Source: Sphingobium fluviale
GTDB lineage: Bacteria; Pseudomonadota; Alphaproteobacteria; Sphingomonadales; Sphingomonadaceae
Length of the DNA: 64,000 nucleotides
Reading direction: 5' to 3'
Assembly (NCBI RefSeq): GCF_004122115.1
Contig: NZ_SBKP01000001.1
Span: 310,001-374,000, forward strand
Each line of letters starts with the position of its first letter. The first letter of the stretch is position 1. The notes below the pieces were generated by a model that saw only the letters and a list, made by a program, of their open reading frames with translations, had not been told where the DNA came from and searched no databases. The translations under genes were made by a program, and so were the position numbers. This document shows, one piece after another, positions 34,005 to 44,522 of this stretch.

Positions 34005-34729
34005 CAGGCGCGACCGCGCTCCTTGGGTTCATCCTGATCGGTAAACAGCGCTCCGCCCTCTCGCGCCAGATCGCGCTCTTTCTTCAACTCCGCGATCAGC
34101 TTGGTCAGCCGTTCAACCTCGCATTGCAGGATTTCGAGCTTTTGAGTCGCGGGATCGAACACTTCGCTGCACGGGGTGCCATAGGGCACAAAATCACGCT
34201 GATAGGCTGAGACATCGACCAGCATCTGCCGCGCGGGGATGCCCACCATCGTCGCGCCTTCGGGCACATCCTTGGTGACGACCGCATTGGCCCCCACCCG
34301 CGCCCGCGCACCCACCATAATCGGCCCCAATACTTGTGCGCCAGATCCCACGATCACGCCATCCGCCAGAGTGGGGTGCCTTTTGCCGGCAATGCCGTTG
34401 GCGGGGTCTGTGCCGCCCAGCGTGACATGCTGATAGAGCGTCACATTGTCGCCGATCTCCGCCGTCTCCCCGATGACCGTGAAGCCATGGTCGATAAAGA
34501 GATTGCGGCCGATCTTTGCGCCGGGGTGAATGTCATTCCCGGTCAGAAAGCGAGAGAGATGATTGACCGCACGCGCCAGAAAATAGAGCCGCGCCCGAAA
34601 CAGCCTGTGCGCTACACGATGCCAGAACACCGCCCAGACGCCAGGGTAAAGGAGAATCTCCATGCGCGAACGCGGCGCCGGGTCACGCGCCTTTATCGAA
34701 TCCAGATAGGCTATCAATCCGCCAAGCAT
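34004..34729 (-). CDS. cysE: Serine O-acetyltransferase
   Basis: This 241-residue enzyme makes O-acetylserine, the precursor of cysteine. It has the left-handed beta-helix hexapeptide repeats, with [19 protein letters not shown] and the catalytic region [15 protein letters not shown]. The C-terminus has a coiled-coil-like stretch ([20 protein letters not shown]) not present in E. coli CysE, as in the EpsC-type group. The ATG at 34729 is used rather than a TTG two codons upstream. DUF2794 overlaps its end. Confidence 0.9.
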   Translation of the reverse strand: MLGGLIAYLDSIKARDPAPRSRMEILLYPGVWAVFWHRVAHRLFRARLYFLARAVNHLSRFLTGNDIHPGAKIGRNLFIDHGFTVIGETAEIGDNVTLYQHVTLGGTDPANGIAGKRHPTLADGVIVGSGAQVLGPIMVGARARVGANAVVTKDVPEGATMVGIPARQMLVDVSAYQRDFVPYGTPCSEVFDPATQKLEILQCEVERLTKLIAELKKERDLAREGGALFTDQDEPKERGRA

Positions 34730-34803
34730 GGCCAAATTCCCTCAATCGAACCGGCTATATAGCGCATTTCCCGTCAATTTTCCAGTCCGGGACGCACGAA
34801 AGC

Positions 34804-35595
34804 CTATTTGGCATCCCTGGGGCAATATTCAAAGGCTTGCTCAGCCAGCGCCACAACAGCCGGATCAGCATCGGGCATGCCCATTGGCACCCGCTTTTCC
34901 AGCGCATCGGCAATGGCGGTAAGCGCGGCGATGCGCCCCGTCTTGCGGTCATTCCCGTCGATCACCGTCCACGGCGCCCAGCGTGTATCGGTGAGGCGGA
35001 ACATATCGTGCATCGCGTCGAGATAGTCCGCGCGACGCGCACGGTTGCGATAGTCCTCAGCGCCGGTCTTCCAGCGCTTCCACGGGTCATCCAGCCGCTC
35101 GGCAAGCTGCTTGTCCTGCTCCTGCTGCGTCACATGCACGAAAATCTTGACGATATTGGTGCCGCCATCGATCTGCTGTGCCTCGAACTCGTTGATCTCG
35201 TCATAGCCGCGCTTCCATTCGCGCTCGGTGCAGAAGCCCTCGACCCGCTCTACCAGCACACGGCCATACCAGCTCCGATCAAAGATGCCGATATTGCCCC
35301 CGGCAGGCAGGCGACGCCAGAAGCGCCAGAGGAAGTGACGATCGCGCTCCTCCTCATTGGGCGCGCCGATCGGCCAGACCTGATAATAGCGCGGATCGAG
35401 CGTGGCGGTGAGGCGCTTGATGATGCCGCCCTTGCCGGAAGCGTCCCACCCCTCGAACAGCACGACGCTGCGCCGGTTATGCACGATATGCGCGACCTGT
35501 ATGCGCTCCAGCCGTTGTTGAAGCACGGCCAGTGCGTCGTCAAAATCGCCCGCGAAACTGTCGCCCTTTTCATAGTCGGAGAGAGATATCGTCAT
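34804..35595 (-). CDS. ppk2: Polyphosphate kinase 2
   Basis: This 263-residue enzyme transfers phosphate between polyphosphate and nucleotides. Walker A is LFEGWDASGKGGIIKRLTAT, Walker B is NIGIFDRSWYGRVLVERVEG and the lid region contains KRWKTGAEDYRNR. The size and motifs fit single-domain class I PPK2. Start at ATG 35595, with a GTG one codon before. It lies near phoB, the phosphate porin, ppx and ppk1, so polyphosphate metabolism is concentrated here. Confidence 0.92.
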   Translation of the reverse strand: MTISLSDYEKGDSFAGDFDDALAVLQQRLERIQVAHIVHNRRSVVLFEGWDASGKGGIIKRLTATLDPRYYQVWPIGAPNEEERDRHFLWRFWRRLPAGGNIGIFDRSWYGRVLVERVEGFCTEREWKRGYDEINEFEAQQIDGGTNIVKIFVHVTQQEQDKQLAERLDDPWKRWKTGAEDYRNRARRADYLDAMHDMFRLTDTRWAPWTVIDGNDRKTGRIAALTAIADALEKRVPMGMPDADPAVVALAEQAFEYCPRDAK

Positions 35596-35671
35596 CACAT
35601 GAACCTAACCCCGCGGGGCGCGCCCTGTCGAGCGGAGCCTGCGCCCTGTGCTGCCCCAAATGGGGACAGGA

Positions 35672-37453
35672 TCAGCCCTTGTTCGGCTCGACCACCCGAA
35701 TATGCAGCTCGCGCAGTTGCTTGAGCGCGGCCGGAGACGGCGCGCTCATCAGCAAATCTTCCGCGCGCTGGTTCATCGGGAACAGCGTGACCTCGCGCAG
35801 GTTTTGCGCGCCACACAGCAGCATCACGATGCGATCCACCCCAGCCGCCATGCCGCCATGAGGGGGCGCGCCATATTGGAACGCGCGGTAAAGGCCGCCA
35901 AAGCGCTCTTCCACATCCGCCTTGCTCAAACCTACCAGCTCGAACGCCTTCACCATCAGGTCAGGGTGCTGGTTGCGGATCGAGCCTGAGGCGATCTCGA
36001 AGCCGTTGCAGACCATGTCATACTGATAGGCCTTGATCGACAGCGGATCATTGCCCTCCAGCGCCTCCATGCCCCCCTGCGGCATCGAGAACGGGTTGTG
36101 CGCGAAGTCGAGCTTTTTTTCATCCTCGTCATATTCGTAGAACGGGAAATCGACGATCCAGCACAGTTCGAACCGGTCTTTGTCGATAAGGTCAAGCTGC
36201 TCGCCCACGCGGATGCGCGCGAGGCCGGCGAGCTTTGCCGCCTGTGCCTCCTTGCCCGCCGCAAAGAATACGCCGTCATTGGGGCCGAGGCCCAGCGCCT
36301 CGATCAGCTTTGCGGTGGCTTCGGGGCCGTGGTTCTTGGCGATGGGGCCGCCCGGCTCGCCATCCTTGATGTTGATATAGCCGAGGCCGGAATAGCCCTC
36401 GCCCCGCGCCCAGACGTTCATGTCGTCAAAGAACTTGCGGCTGCCCGCCCCTGCACCCGGCGCCGGGATCGCGCGGATCACGCCGCCTCCTTCGACGATC
36501 CCCGCAAAAATGCCGAAGCCCGAACCGACGAAATGCTCGGTCACATCGGTGATCAGGATCGGATTGCGCAAATCAGGCTTGTCGGAGCCATATTTGAGCA
36601 TCGCCTCGGCATGGGGAATACGCGGAAAGCTGCCCGCAGGCGTCACCGGCTTGCCGTCGGCAAACGCCTCGAACACTTGCGCGATCACCGGCTCCATCGT
36701 GTTCCACACGTCTTCCTGCGTGACGAAGCTCATTTCGAGGTCGAGCTGGTAGAATTCGCCCGGCAGACGGTCTGCGCGCGGGTCTTCATCGCGGAAGCAG
36801 GGCGCGATCTGGAAATAGCGGTCGAACCCGGCGACCATCAGCAATTGCTTGTACTGCTGCGGCGCTTGCGGGAGGGCGTAGAACTTGCCCGCATGGATGC
36901 GGCTGGGCACCAGAAAGTCGCGCGCCCCCTCAGGCGAGGAAGCGGTCAGGATCGGCGTCGAATATTCGGTAAAGCCCGCGCCTTCCATCCGGCGGCGCAT
37001 GTCGGAAATGATTTTGGTGCGCTTGACGATGTTGGCATGGAGCGTCTCTCGCCGCAGATCGAGGAAGCGATAGCGCAGGCGCACGTCCTCAGGATATTCC
37101 TGCTCGCCCGCAACGGGAAGAGGCAGCTCGGCAGCAGCGGAGAGCAGCACGGCATCGTCGGCCCTGATCTCAACCTCGCCCGTGGGGAGATTGGGGTTTA
37201 TCGCCTCCTTGGCGCGGGCCACCACCCTGCCGGTGATCGTCACCACGCTTTCGGGTTTCAGGCTCTCGATCACCTTGAACACCGGCCCGTCCACCTCGGT
37301 CACGATCTGCACCATGCCATAATGATCGCGCAGATCGATGAACACCAGATCGCCATGATCGCGCTTGCGGTGGACCCAGCCGGACACCCGGATCGTCTCC
37401 CCGGCGTGAGTGAGGCGCGGCTCGGCGCAGGTATGAGTGCGATATGCGTGCAT
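35672..37453 (-). CDS. aspS: Aspartate-tRNA ligase
   Basis: This 593-residue class II synthetase charges tRNA with aspartate. The N-terminal OB domain binds the anticodon ([20 protein letters not shown]). Class II motif 2 is [19 protein letters not shown], and motif 3 appears near the end as [20 protein letters not shown] with DRIVMLL. A GAD insertion domain, typical of bacterial AspRS, lies between. The ATG at 37453 matches the family start MHAYRTHTC; an upstream TTG is unlikely. Many alphaproteobacterial AspRS also charge tRNA-Asn, which I could not test. Confidence 0.97.
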   Translation of the reverse strand: MHAYRTHTCAEPRLTHAGETIRVSGWVHRKRDHGDLVFIDLRDHYGMVQIVTEVDGPVFKVIESLKPESVVTITGRVVARAKEAINPNLPTGEVEIRADDAVLLSAAAELPLPVAGEQEYPEDVRLRYRFLDLRRETLHANIVKRTKIISDMRRRMEGAGFTEYSTPILTASSPEGARDFLVPSRIHAGKFYALPQAPQQYKQLLMVAGFDRYFQIAPCFRDEDPRADRLPGEFYQLDLEMSFVTQEDVWNTMEPVIAQVFEAFADGKPVTPAGSFPRIPHAEAMLKYGSDKPDLRNPILITDVTEHFVGSGFGIFAGIVEGGGVIRAIPAPGAGAGSRKFFDDMNVWARGEGYSGLGYINIKDGEPGGPIAKNHGPEATAKLIEALGLGPNDGVFFAAGKEAQAAKLAGLARIRVGEQLDLIDKDRFELCWIVDFPFYEYDEDEKKLDFAHNPFSMPQGGMEALEGNDPLSIKAYQYDMVCNGFEIASGSIRNQHPDLMVKAFELVGLSKADVEERFGGLYRAFQYGAPPHGGMAAGVDRIVMLLCGAQNLREVTLFPMNQRAEDLLMSAPSPAALKQLRELHIRVVEPNKG

Positions 37454-37566
37454 GAGGCTCGTTTCTGAATATGACAAATGAATGTAACCGGGCTATGCGC
37501 ACCACAACTCTTGTGTAAGAACCGCAGCGCACCCGCGCGCCTGCCCATAATGTGATCGAAGACCAT

Positions 37567-38730
37567 ATGCAAATTCATCCGCTGATTACCGACAGCAAAG
37601 ACCTCGCCGCCCTATGTGAACGCCTTGCCCGCTCCGCCTGGGTCGCGATTGATACCGAATTCATGCGCGAGAACACCTATTGGCCCGAACTCTGCCTCGT
37701 CCAGATCGCAGATCAGCATGAGGCCGCCGCAATCGACCCCAAAGCGCCGGGGCTGGACCTCACGCCTCTGCTCGACTTGATGGTCAACAACGAGGATGTG
37801 CTGAAGGTATTTCACGCGGGCGGGCAGGATCTGGAGATCATCTACAACCTCACCGGCAAGACACCGCATCCGCTGTTTGATACCCAGATCGCCGCCATGG
37901 CTCTGGGGCTGGGTGAACAGATCGGTTATGGCAATCTGGTCGATGCCTGGATGGGCGTAACGCTGGATAAGGGCGCGCGCTTTACCGATTGGGCCCGCAG
38001 GCCGCTCGACAAGCGCCAGATCGATTATGCCATCGGCGATGTGACCTATCTGATCCAGATCTTTCCGATGATGCTGGAAAAGCTGAGGGCCACCGGGCGC
38101 GGCGACTGGCTCGACGATGAGATGGAGCGCATCGGGGAACCGTCCAACTATGAAAACCTGCCCGAAGAGGCGTGGAAGCGGGTGCGCATCTCCAGCCGCA
38201 AGCCCGATGTGCTGGGCAGGCTGAAGGCGCTGGCCGCATGGCGCGAAACCGAGGCGCGCGACAAGAACATACCACGCGGACGCATTGTGAAAGACGAGAC
38301 GCTGGCGGATATGGCCTCGCATCCGCCACGTCATCAGGATGATCTGGGCAAGGTGCGCGGTTTATCCGCCTCTTGGAAGAGCAACGACATCGGCAGGCGC
38401 CTGATGCAGGCGCTGGAGCAGGCCCAACCCCTCTCGCGCGAGGAAATGCCAGAGCGCGATCCCAAGCGCCCCGGCCTTGGCAAGGACGGCGCGCTGGTGG
38501 CGGATTTGCTCAAGCTGCTGCTCAAGATCAGGGCGAAGGAGATCGACGTTGCGGCCCGGCTCATCGCCCGCACGGACGATGTAGAGATGCTGGCGGCGGG
38601 CGTCCGCGAAGGTTTGTGCATCCTCGAAGGCTGGCGCTTCGAACAGTTCGGGCGCGATGCGCTCGATCTGGTCGAGGGCCGCCTTGCCTTCACCGTGGTT
38701 GAAGGCAAGCTGCTGATGACGCGAACCTAA
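37567..38730 (+). CDS. rnd: Ribonuclease D
   Basis: This 387-residue 3'-to-5' exonuclease trims tRNA precursors. The DEDD catalytic residues appear in AIDTEFMRENTYWPELCLVQ and in KVFHAGGQDLEIIYNL, and the last conserved aspartate is in YAIGDVTYLIQI. An HRDC-type domain follows from about residue 210 (RLKALAAWRETEARDKNIPR). ATG at 37567 is used; a GTG at 37552 is also in frame. Divergent from aspS. Confidence 0.93.
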   Translation: MQIHPLITDSKDLAALCERLARSAWVAIDTEFMRENTYWPELCLVQIADQHEAAAIDPKAPGLDLTPLLDLMVNNEDVLKVFHAGGQDLEIIYNLTGKTPHPLFDTQIAAMALGLGEQIGYGNLVDAWMGVTLDKGARFTDWARRPLDKRQIDYAIGDVTYLIQIFPMMLEKLRATGRGDWLDDEMERIGEPSNYENLPEEAWKRVRISSRKPDVLGRLKALAAWRETEARDKNIPRGRIVKDETLADMASHPPRHQDDLGKVRGLSASWKSNDIGRRLMQALEQAQPLSREEMPERDPKRPGLGKDGALVADLLKLLLKIRAKEIDVAARLIARTDDVEMLAAGVREGLCILEGWRFEQFGRDALDLVEGRLAFTVVEGKLLMTRT

Positions 38731-38731
38731 A

Positions 38732-38832
38732 AGCATCGTGCCAAAAAGTGGGAACCGGTTTTTGGCAAAAAACGATGCGACAACAAAAAGATAGAGCGCG
38801 CGTCTTGCGTCAGATTTAACGTAGCGCGCTCT
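38732..38832 (-). repeat. Dispersed double-hairpin repeat, copy A
   Basis: This is the reverse-oriented copy of a roughly 100-bp repeat also found at 46468-46567 and 55432-55533. One stem forms between AGAGCGCGCT and AGCGCGTCT-like arms. The other joins the ends around GGGAACCGGTTTTTGGC. It lies between convergent rnd and ppx and overlaps the last codons of ppx. Repeats with the GGAACCGG core are widespread in alphaproteobacteria. Confidence 0.7.
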
Positions 38833-40345
38833 AATTTGCAGAGCTGATCCGCCACTCCAGCCCCATCGCCTGCCCCAGATTCTTGAGGCGGCGGTTCACG
38901 GTTTCGCCTGCGAGGCCGGCGTGGTTGCTGGGCAGGATCAAACTGATTGCCCTTTCATCGACTTTCAGTCTGGCGGTCTCCAGCGGGCCAGCGACACCGC
39001 CGGACAGCCGCTGCGCCAGCCGGATCGCCAGCCCCCATTGGCAAGCACGGTTCAGATCCTCAAGGCTTGCCAATAGCTCAAGCCCCGGAGCCAGGCTCCC
39101 GCCGCCGCCGAAATTGCTATACAGCGCCTGCGCCAGCATTGCCCGGCCCCAGCCGTCTATGCCGACCCAGTTGCCATGTAGCGCGATTTCAAGCCCGCGT
39201 TCGGCCCGAAAATCCGGGTTCGCGCGCCAGCCGACATCGCCCAGCAGGCAGGCTGCACGGCGGATTCGGGCATAATCCGCCGCATCTTCCACAAATAACG
39301 GCGCAATCCACTGATCGATCAAGGCGCCATGGCCGGAGAAACGCCCCTGCGCTTCGCCTTCCGCCTCCGCCGCGACCAGCAGCGGATCCAGCGCCCTCTC
39401 CTCATCGCTAAGGCGCTCATAAAGCAGGCCTTCGCGCAGGCCATGGGCAGAGACGATCATGCCGCTGCAGCCCAGTTGCCGCACCAGCACCCGCAGCAGC
39501 GCCGCCGCCGGAGCCAGCGCCGAGATGCGCGAGCCGGAGATCGCCGGAATCTTCTTCACCCGCGCCTTACCTATCGATGCGGTGACGCGGGCGAGCGTTG
39601 CGGCGCGCTCTGGCGCCATTGTGTAATGATGGATGACAGGCAGCGGAAAATGAACAAGTTGCATGTCGAGATGCGCCAGCGCGCGCCACGATCCGCCGAC
39701 GAGATAAAGCGGCAGGCCTTGCTCCAGCCCGGCCCAGCCTGTCTCTTTCAGCGCTTTTGCCACATATTTCGTCAGCGCCATCTTGCCACCCGCACGGATG
39801 GCAGCGAGGCGCAGCACGCCCAGCGGCAAGGACACGACCTGATGCACCGTGCCGCCTCTGACCCGCGCGAGTTCAAGGCTCCCTCCACCCAGATCGGCGA
39901 CAATGCCATCTGCCTCTGGCATAGCGGAAATCACGCCCAGCCCGGCGGCGCGCCCTTCCGCCTCGCCTGACAATATCTCTATGTCCAGCCCGGTTTGCGC
40001 GCGCGCTTTTGCCACAAACTCCGGCCCGTTAGTGGCCTCGCGCACCGCCGCCGTGGCGATGCAGCGCATTTCGGCCACATCCATCTCCCGCGCCAGAATG
40101 GCGAAGCGTTCGAGCGCCTCCAGCCCACGCTCCATCGCCGCCGGATCGATCCGCCCGGTCTCGGACAGCGCCGCACCCAACCCGGCCGCAACTTTTTCGT
40201 TAAACAACAGAAACGGCGCGCGCGCCGGGCCGTCATAAATGACCAGACGCACGCTGTTGGAGCCGATGTCGATTATCGCACGGCGGCGCGGCGGTTTTCC
40301 CGTCAAAGCCACTGAGACGCGGCCAAATTTCTCAAGGAGTGTCAT
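38831..40345 (-). CDS. ppx: Exopolyphosphatase / guanosine pentaphosphate phosphatase (Ppx/GppA)
   Basis: This 504-residue enzyme removes terminal phosphate from polyphosphate. Its actin-like ATPase fold is shown by IIDIGSNSVRLVIYD near residue 25 and GIVADLGGGSLELARVRGG near residue 150. A helical HD-like C-terminal region follows. The ATG is 4 bp after the ppk1 stop, so the making and the breaking enzyme are co-transcribed. Activity on pppGpp cannot be excluded. Confidence 0.93.
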   Translation of the reverse strand: MTLLEKFGRVSVALTGKPPRRRAIIDIGSNSVRLVIYDGPARAPFLLFNEKVAAGLGAALSETGRIDPAAMERGLEALERFAILAREMDVAEMRCIATAAVREATNGPEFVAKARAQTGLDIEILSGEAEGRAAGLGVISAMPEADGIVADLGGGSLELARVRGGTVHQVVSLPLGVLRLAAIRAGGKMALTKYVAKALKETGWAGLEQGLPLYLVGGSWRALAHLDMQLVHFPLPVIHHYTMAPERAATLARVTASIGKARVKKIPAISGSRISALAPAAALLRVLVRQLGCSGMIVSAHGLREGLLYERLSDEERALDPLLVAAEAEGEAQGRFSGHGALIDQWIAPLFVEDAADYARIRRAACLLGDVGWRANPDFRAERGLEIALHGNWVGIDGWGRAMLAQALYSNFGGGGSLAPGLELLASLEDLNRACQWGLAIRLAQRLSGGVAGPLETARLKVDERAISLILPSNHAGLAGETVNRRLKNLGQAMGLEWRISSAN

Positions 40346-40349
40346 GGGG

Positions 40350-42488
40350 TTATACGCGATAGCGCAGGCTGAGCTTGGGTGCGGAGCCGCCTTGCTCCTG
40401 CGCCGCTCCGCGCCCGGAAAGCGACGGGTTGGTCATGAAATAGCGGTGCAGGTTGAAGGGCTTCTCACCAGGATCGAGCCGCATATACCGCCCGTCCGGC
40501 CCCAGTTCCCAGCTCTGCTCCGTGTCGATCAGGTTCGCGACCATCACCTGATCGAGCACCTGATCATGCACCGTGGGATTGAGGATGGGGAGCATATATT
40601 CCACCCGCCGGTCGAAATTGCGCGGCATCCAGTCTGCCGAGCTGATGAACACCTTCGCGCCGTTGTGCGGCAGCTTCTTGCCATTGCCGAACACCGCGAT
40701 GCGGCTATGCTCCAGAAAGCGGCCGATGACCGATTTGACCCGGATATTCTCTGACATGCCCGCAACGCCGGGCCGCAGACAGCAGATGCCGCGCACGACA
40801 AGATCAATCTCCACACCCGCATTGCTCGCCTGATACAGCTTTTCAATGATGGCTGGATCAACGAGGCTGTTCATCTTCGCCCAGATGCTTGCCGGGCGCC
40901 CGGCGCGGGCATGAGCGATCTCGTCGTCTATCAATGTGCAGAGCGTGGGCCGCAGGTCGCGTGGCGACATGGTGAGCAGCTCCAGCTCGCCCGGCTCGAC
41001 ATAGCCCGTGATGTAGTTGAACACCGAGGCGGCATCGCGCCCAATGCGCGGATCGGCGGTAAAGAAGCTGAGGTCCGTATAGATTCGCGCGGTGATCGGG
41101 TGATAATTGCCGGTGCCGAAGTGGCAATAGGTGCGGAAGGTATCGCCTTCACGCCGCACGACCATCGAGATTTTGGCGTGGGTTTTCCAGTCGATGAAAC
41201 CATAGACGACCTGAACCCCTGCCCGCTCCAGCGCGCTGGCCCACAGCAGGTTCTGCTCCTCGTCAAAGCGCGCTTTCAGCTCTACTACAGCGGTAACAGA
41301 CTTGCCCGCCTCCGCCGCATCGATCAGCGCGCGGATGACCGCGGATTGCTTGCCTGCGCGATAGAGCGTCTGCTTGATCGCCACCACATCCGGGTCCGCC
41401 GCCGCCTGTTTAAGAAAGGCGACGACGACATCGAAGCTCTCATAGGGGTGGTGGACAACGATATCCTTGGCGCGAATCGCGGCGAAGCAATCTCCGCCAT
41501 ATTCGCGGATGCGCTCAGGGAAGCGTGGTGCAAACGGCTCGAACTTCAGGTCCGGCCGGTCCTCCTCCACCACAGCGGAGAGATCCCCAATGCCGATGAA
41601 GCCGTCAATATCCGCGATCAGCGCATCCTGCCCGTGCATCAGGTTCTGCAACATATCCTCGACCGAATCGGGGATCGCCGCCTCGATCTCCAGCCGGATA
41701 ACGCGCCCACGCCGCCGCCGCTTGATCGCGCTCTTGAAATAGCGAACGAGGTCTTCGGCCTCTTCCTCGATTTCGATATCGCTATCGCGGATCACGCGGA
41801 AGATGCCGCTCTCGCGCACCTTATAGCCGGGGAACAGCCGGTGGCTGAACCGCCGCACCGCGCTCTCCAGCGCCATATAGCGCGCCGGGTGGCCGGGAAT
41901 ACGGAAAAAGCGCGGCAGGGACGACGGGATCATCACCAACTCGCGCACATTTTCGCCATCCGAATTGCGGATGAGATCAAACAACAACGACAGGCCGAGA
42001 TTGGGTATGAACGGGAATGGGTGTGCCGGGTCGAGCGCCTGCGGCGTGAGGATCGGGAAGATCTGCGTGAGGAAATGTTCCTCCAGCCACGACTCCACAT
42101 CGGCGCTCAGCGGCTGTGTATCGATCACCTCGACTCCGCTCTGCGCCAGATCTCCGCGCAGGCCGTGCCACACACGCTGTTGCTCGCGCATCAGGTGGTC
42201 TGCCTCCACTGCGATGGCTGCGAGCTGCTGGGCGGGCGTCAGCCCATCGGCAGAGCGCAGGTCGACATTGTCGAGCTGTTGCCCCTTGAGGCCCGCCACG
42301 CGCACCATGAAGAACTCATCGAGGTTGTTGCCGCTGATCGAGAGGAAGCGCAGTCGCTCCAGCAAAGGATGCGCCGGGTTGCTCGCTTCCTCCAGCACGC
42401 GGCGGTTGAACGCCAGCCACGAAAGCTCGCGGTTGAAATAGCGTTCGCCGCTGCCCGAAAAGGCGATGACCGTATCGGCCTCAGACAT
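40350..42488 (-). CDS. ppk1: Polyphosphate kinase 1
   Basis: This 712-residue enzyme makes polyphosphate from ATP. The autophosphorylated histidine is in [20 protein letters not shown]. The N-terminal domain begins [20 protein letters not shown], and [20 protein letters not shown] is another conserved segment. The second active-site histidine region is [12 protein letters not shown]. The length is normal. ATG at 42488 is used; a TTG two codons upstream is less likely. HdaA lies 47 bp upstream on the same strand. Confidence 0.96.
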   Translation of the reverse strand: MSEADTVIAFSGSGERYFNRELSWLAFNRRVLEEASNPAHPLLERLRFLSISGNNLDEFFMVRVAGLKGQQLDNVDLRSADGLTPAQQLAAIAVEADHLMREQQRVWHGLRGDLAQSGVEVIDTQPLSADVESWLEEHFLTQIFPILTPQALDPAHPFPFIPNLGLSLLFDLIRNSDGENVRELVMIPSSLPRFFRIPGHPARYMALESAVRRFSHRLFPGYKVRESGIFRVIRDSDIEIEEEAEDLVRYFKSAIKRRRRGRVIRLEIEAAIPDSVEDMLQNLMHGQDALIADIDGFIGIGDLSAVVEEDRPDLKFEPFAPRFPERIREYGGDCFAAIRAKDIVVHHPYESFDVVVAFLKQAAADPDVVAIKQTLYRAGKQSAVIRALIDAAEAGKSVTAVVELKARFDEEQNLLWASALERAGVQVVYGFIDWKTHAKISMVVRREGDTFRTYCHFGTGNYHPITARIYTDLSFFTADPRIGRDAASVFNYITGYVEPGELELLTMSPRDLRPTLCTLIDDEIAHARAGRPASIWAKMNSLVDPAIIEKLYQASNAGVEIDLVVRGICCLRPGVAGMSENIRVKSVIGRFLEHSRIAVFGNGKKLPHNGAKVFISSADWMPRNFDRRVEYMLPILNPTVHDQVLDQVMVANLIDTEQSWELGPDGRYMRLDPGEKPFNLHRYFMTNPSLSGRGAAQEQGGSAPKLSLRYRV

Positions 42489-42535
42489 GTTCAACGATTT
42501 TCCTGTCCCGTTGGTGACACCGCATAGGGCAGCAC

Positions 42536-43156
42536 TTAACCATCTTTGTCCTCTATAGAAAAAAGATGACTGTTTTGCAGCGCCTCTTTTGCACTGGCGA
42601 TGGAAATCTTGCGCGCGGCAGCCAATGAGGCGCGGTTGAGCTGATCCAGCGCAGCAGCAAGCGCGGCATAGCTGCGTTCAATTCGTCGGGACAGCCATTC
42701 CGGCACATCGGGCGCATAGGCCGATCCTGCCTGCGCCAGCCCTGTCTCGATCAACGCCAGCATCAGCGCATCGTCTGGCTCCTCGATCCGCACATGCGGC
42801 GCGGCGGCAAGGCGTGAGCGCAGGTCGGGCAGCGCCACCGTCCACAGCTCAGGCGCCTCCCGTGCAATGAGCAGCAGCGGCACACCGGAGTCCCGCGCGA
42901 TGTTCCACTGGTGAAAAAGAGCTTCGTTGGGCTGGCGGTTGGCTTCGTCGATCACGACACCGCCCGAAATCGTTGCGAAATGGCGGGCCAGCGCCGTCTT
43001 GCCAGAGCGTGGCGGGCCGGAAAGAATCGATATCGGGATCGGCCAGCTGCGCCATGACTCTATATGCGCCAGCGCGATGCGATTGGCCTCCCCCGCGATA
43101 AACTGTCCCTGCCCGCCTTGCTCCTGCCAGTCAAACGGCAGGCCGATCTGGCTCAT
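42536..43156 (-). CDS. hdaA: DnaA-related regulator of replication initiation (HdaA-like)
   Basis: This 206-residue protein resembles the AAA domain of DnaA. The P-loop-like segment is [19 protein letters not shown], and the B motif is [11 protein letters not shown]. The C-terminal helical part has [13 protein letters not shown]. The N-terminus QIGLPFDWQ recalls the beta-clamp binding motif QLSLPL found in Hda. In alphaproteobacteria HdaA promotes DnaA-ATP hydrolysis after replication starts. The ATG overlaps the upstream gene stop as ATGA. The Walker B region is divergent, as in other HdaA proteins. Confidence 0.85.
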   Translation of the reverse strand: MSQIGLPFDWQEQGGQGQFIAGEANRIALAHIESWRSWPIPISILSGPPRSGKTALARHFATISGGVVIDEANRQPNEALFHQWNIARDSGVPLLLIAREAPELWTVALPDLRSRLAAAPHVRIEEPDDALMLALIETGLAQAGSAYAPDVPEWLSRRIERSYAALAAALDQLNRASLAAARKISIASAKEALQNSHLFSIEDKDG

Positions 43157-44415
43157 GGCGTGCTGGCCGAAACGCCGCCCGACGCGCGGCGGCTGATGCG
43201 CAGCGTGGTGCCGTTGGCATTCACTGTGTATCCGCGCGCCTGCAGCCCCGCGCGCAGCATCTCGAAGCTGCCTTCATAGCTGACCTGCATGACCGAGACG
43301 CCGCCCAGCGCAAGACTGCTGGTGTTGGCAGAGCGCACACCCGGAATGGCGCGCACAGCCGCCTCCCCCAGCGCCACAGAGGCGACATCAGGCGTATCGA
43401 ACTGGACGCTATAGCCCGTGACCCCGGCCACCGGCGCGCCGCCTGCGATCTCTACCGGCAGATCGCTCAAGTTGCCCAGGTCCAGCTCGCTGGCGTTAAG
43501 CGCTTCCTCGATCACCAGAGAGGGGTCTGGCCGCAATCGCCCATCAAGAAGCGCCCGCGTATATATATCATTCAGCTTCTCGATCGCCTGATCGAGCATT
43601 TTCGGCACCGCTGCTTCGCTGTCAGCACGGAGCGAAACCTCGCCTAGCAGACGGTTATCCGGGCCATAGCGCGCGGCAAAGCGCCCGATCACCGGGCCGC
43701 CGGGCCATTGCCGCTCCAGCCGCGCGATGGGGAAAACGACATCCGCAGCGCCATATTGATCAAGGATATTGCGCCACCAGTTGCGCCCGCGCCGATCTAT
43801 CTGACCGGCATTGAGAAGCAGGGCATCCGGGCCGGAACCGCTGGTGCGCACATAATCAATCGCGCTGTTGCCGGTGTGATAGCGCGCCCACGCCTTCTGC
43901 CACTCGTTGATCGTCTCAAACACGGTCGAGGTGCCGCCCTGTCGCAGGATCGGGATGACGAGCAGCGGCGGAGAGCGCATCGCCGTGCTGGTCACACCCA
44001 GTATCTGCCCGGCGCGGGCGCGATCGAACAATACGCGCAGGTCCGCGATATAGCGATTGGGGCCGATCTGCTCAGACTCGACCTCGATGCCGGATACGAT
44101 CTGGTCTAGCTGCCCGTCTGACAAGCCCAGCGCGCCGCCATTGGTCTGCGCCCACAGTTTTTTCCAGGCCAGCCTTTGCGCCAACCGCCAGCCCGCCGTG
44201 CGCGCGGCATCCGCGCTGGAGGCATAAACATCGACATGAATACCGCTTACCTCGAAATCGCCGCTGCTGGCGATGGGGGGCACGCCGCGCTCGCCCTCCA
44301 TCTGCGCCACCAGATGCGCCGCCGCCAGCCCCAGCGCGATCACTAGCGGGATAGCAAGCAGACGCAACAGCCCCGGAAAACGCAAGGGAAGGAAAAGGCG
44401 TTCAGCAATAGTCAC
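43153..44415 (-). CDS. Membrane-anchored DUF2066-like protein
   Basis: This protein of about 420 residues has one N-terminal membrane segment (RLLAIPLVIALGLAAAHLVA) and a long exported part. It includes GIHVDVYASSADAARTAGWR, RRGRNWWRNILDQYGAADVV and a C-terminal half with two repeat-like GVxSVQF/GVSVMQVSY segments. The position between purM and hdaA matches that of DUF2066 proteins in gammaproteobacteria. I take a GTG at 44415; the frame extends further upstream but would overlap the divergent purM. Function is unknown. The family call is moderate. Confidence 0.6.
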   Translation of the reverse strand: MTIAERLFLPLRFPGLLRLLAIPLVIALGLAAAHLVAQMEGERGVPPIASSGDFEVSGIHVDVYASSADAARTAGWRLAQRLAWKKLWAQTNGGALGLSDGQLDQIVSGIEVESEQIGPNRYIADLRVLFDRARAGQILGVTSTAMRSPPLLVIPILRQGGTSTVFETINEWQKAWARYHTGNSAIDYVRTSGSGPDALLLNAGQIDRRGRNWWRNILDQYGAADVVFPIARLERQWPGGPVIGRFAARYGPDNRLLGEVSLRADSEAAVPKMLDQAIEKLNDIYTRALLDGRLRPDPSLVIEEALNASELDLGNLSDLPVEIAGGAPVAGVTGYSVQFDTPDVASVALGEAAVRAIPGVRSANTSSLALGGVSVMQVSYEGSFEMLRAGLQARGYTVNANGTTLRISRRASGGVSASTP

Positions 44416-44522
44416 GGCGCTCTTTTGGCGGCAAATGACGCGAAATCCAACAGGCAAATGCAGCCGATCCTCATTTCGCCGCACCTTGATAAAATCCGTA
44501 AATGGGCTAGGCGCTGAATCCC

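Noticed and set aside
40911-42527. Open frame of 538 codons on the plus strand
   Set aside because: It is antisense to ppk1, whose motifs are clear. The composition is arginine-rich as usual for shadows.
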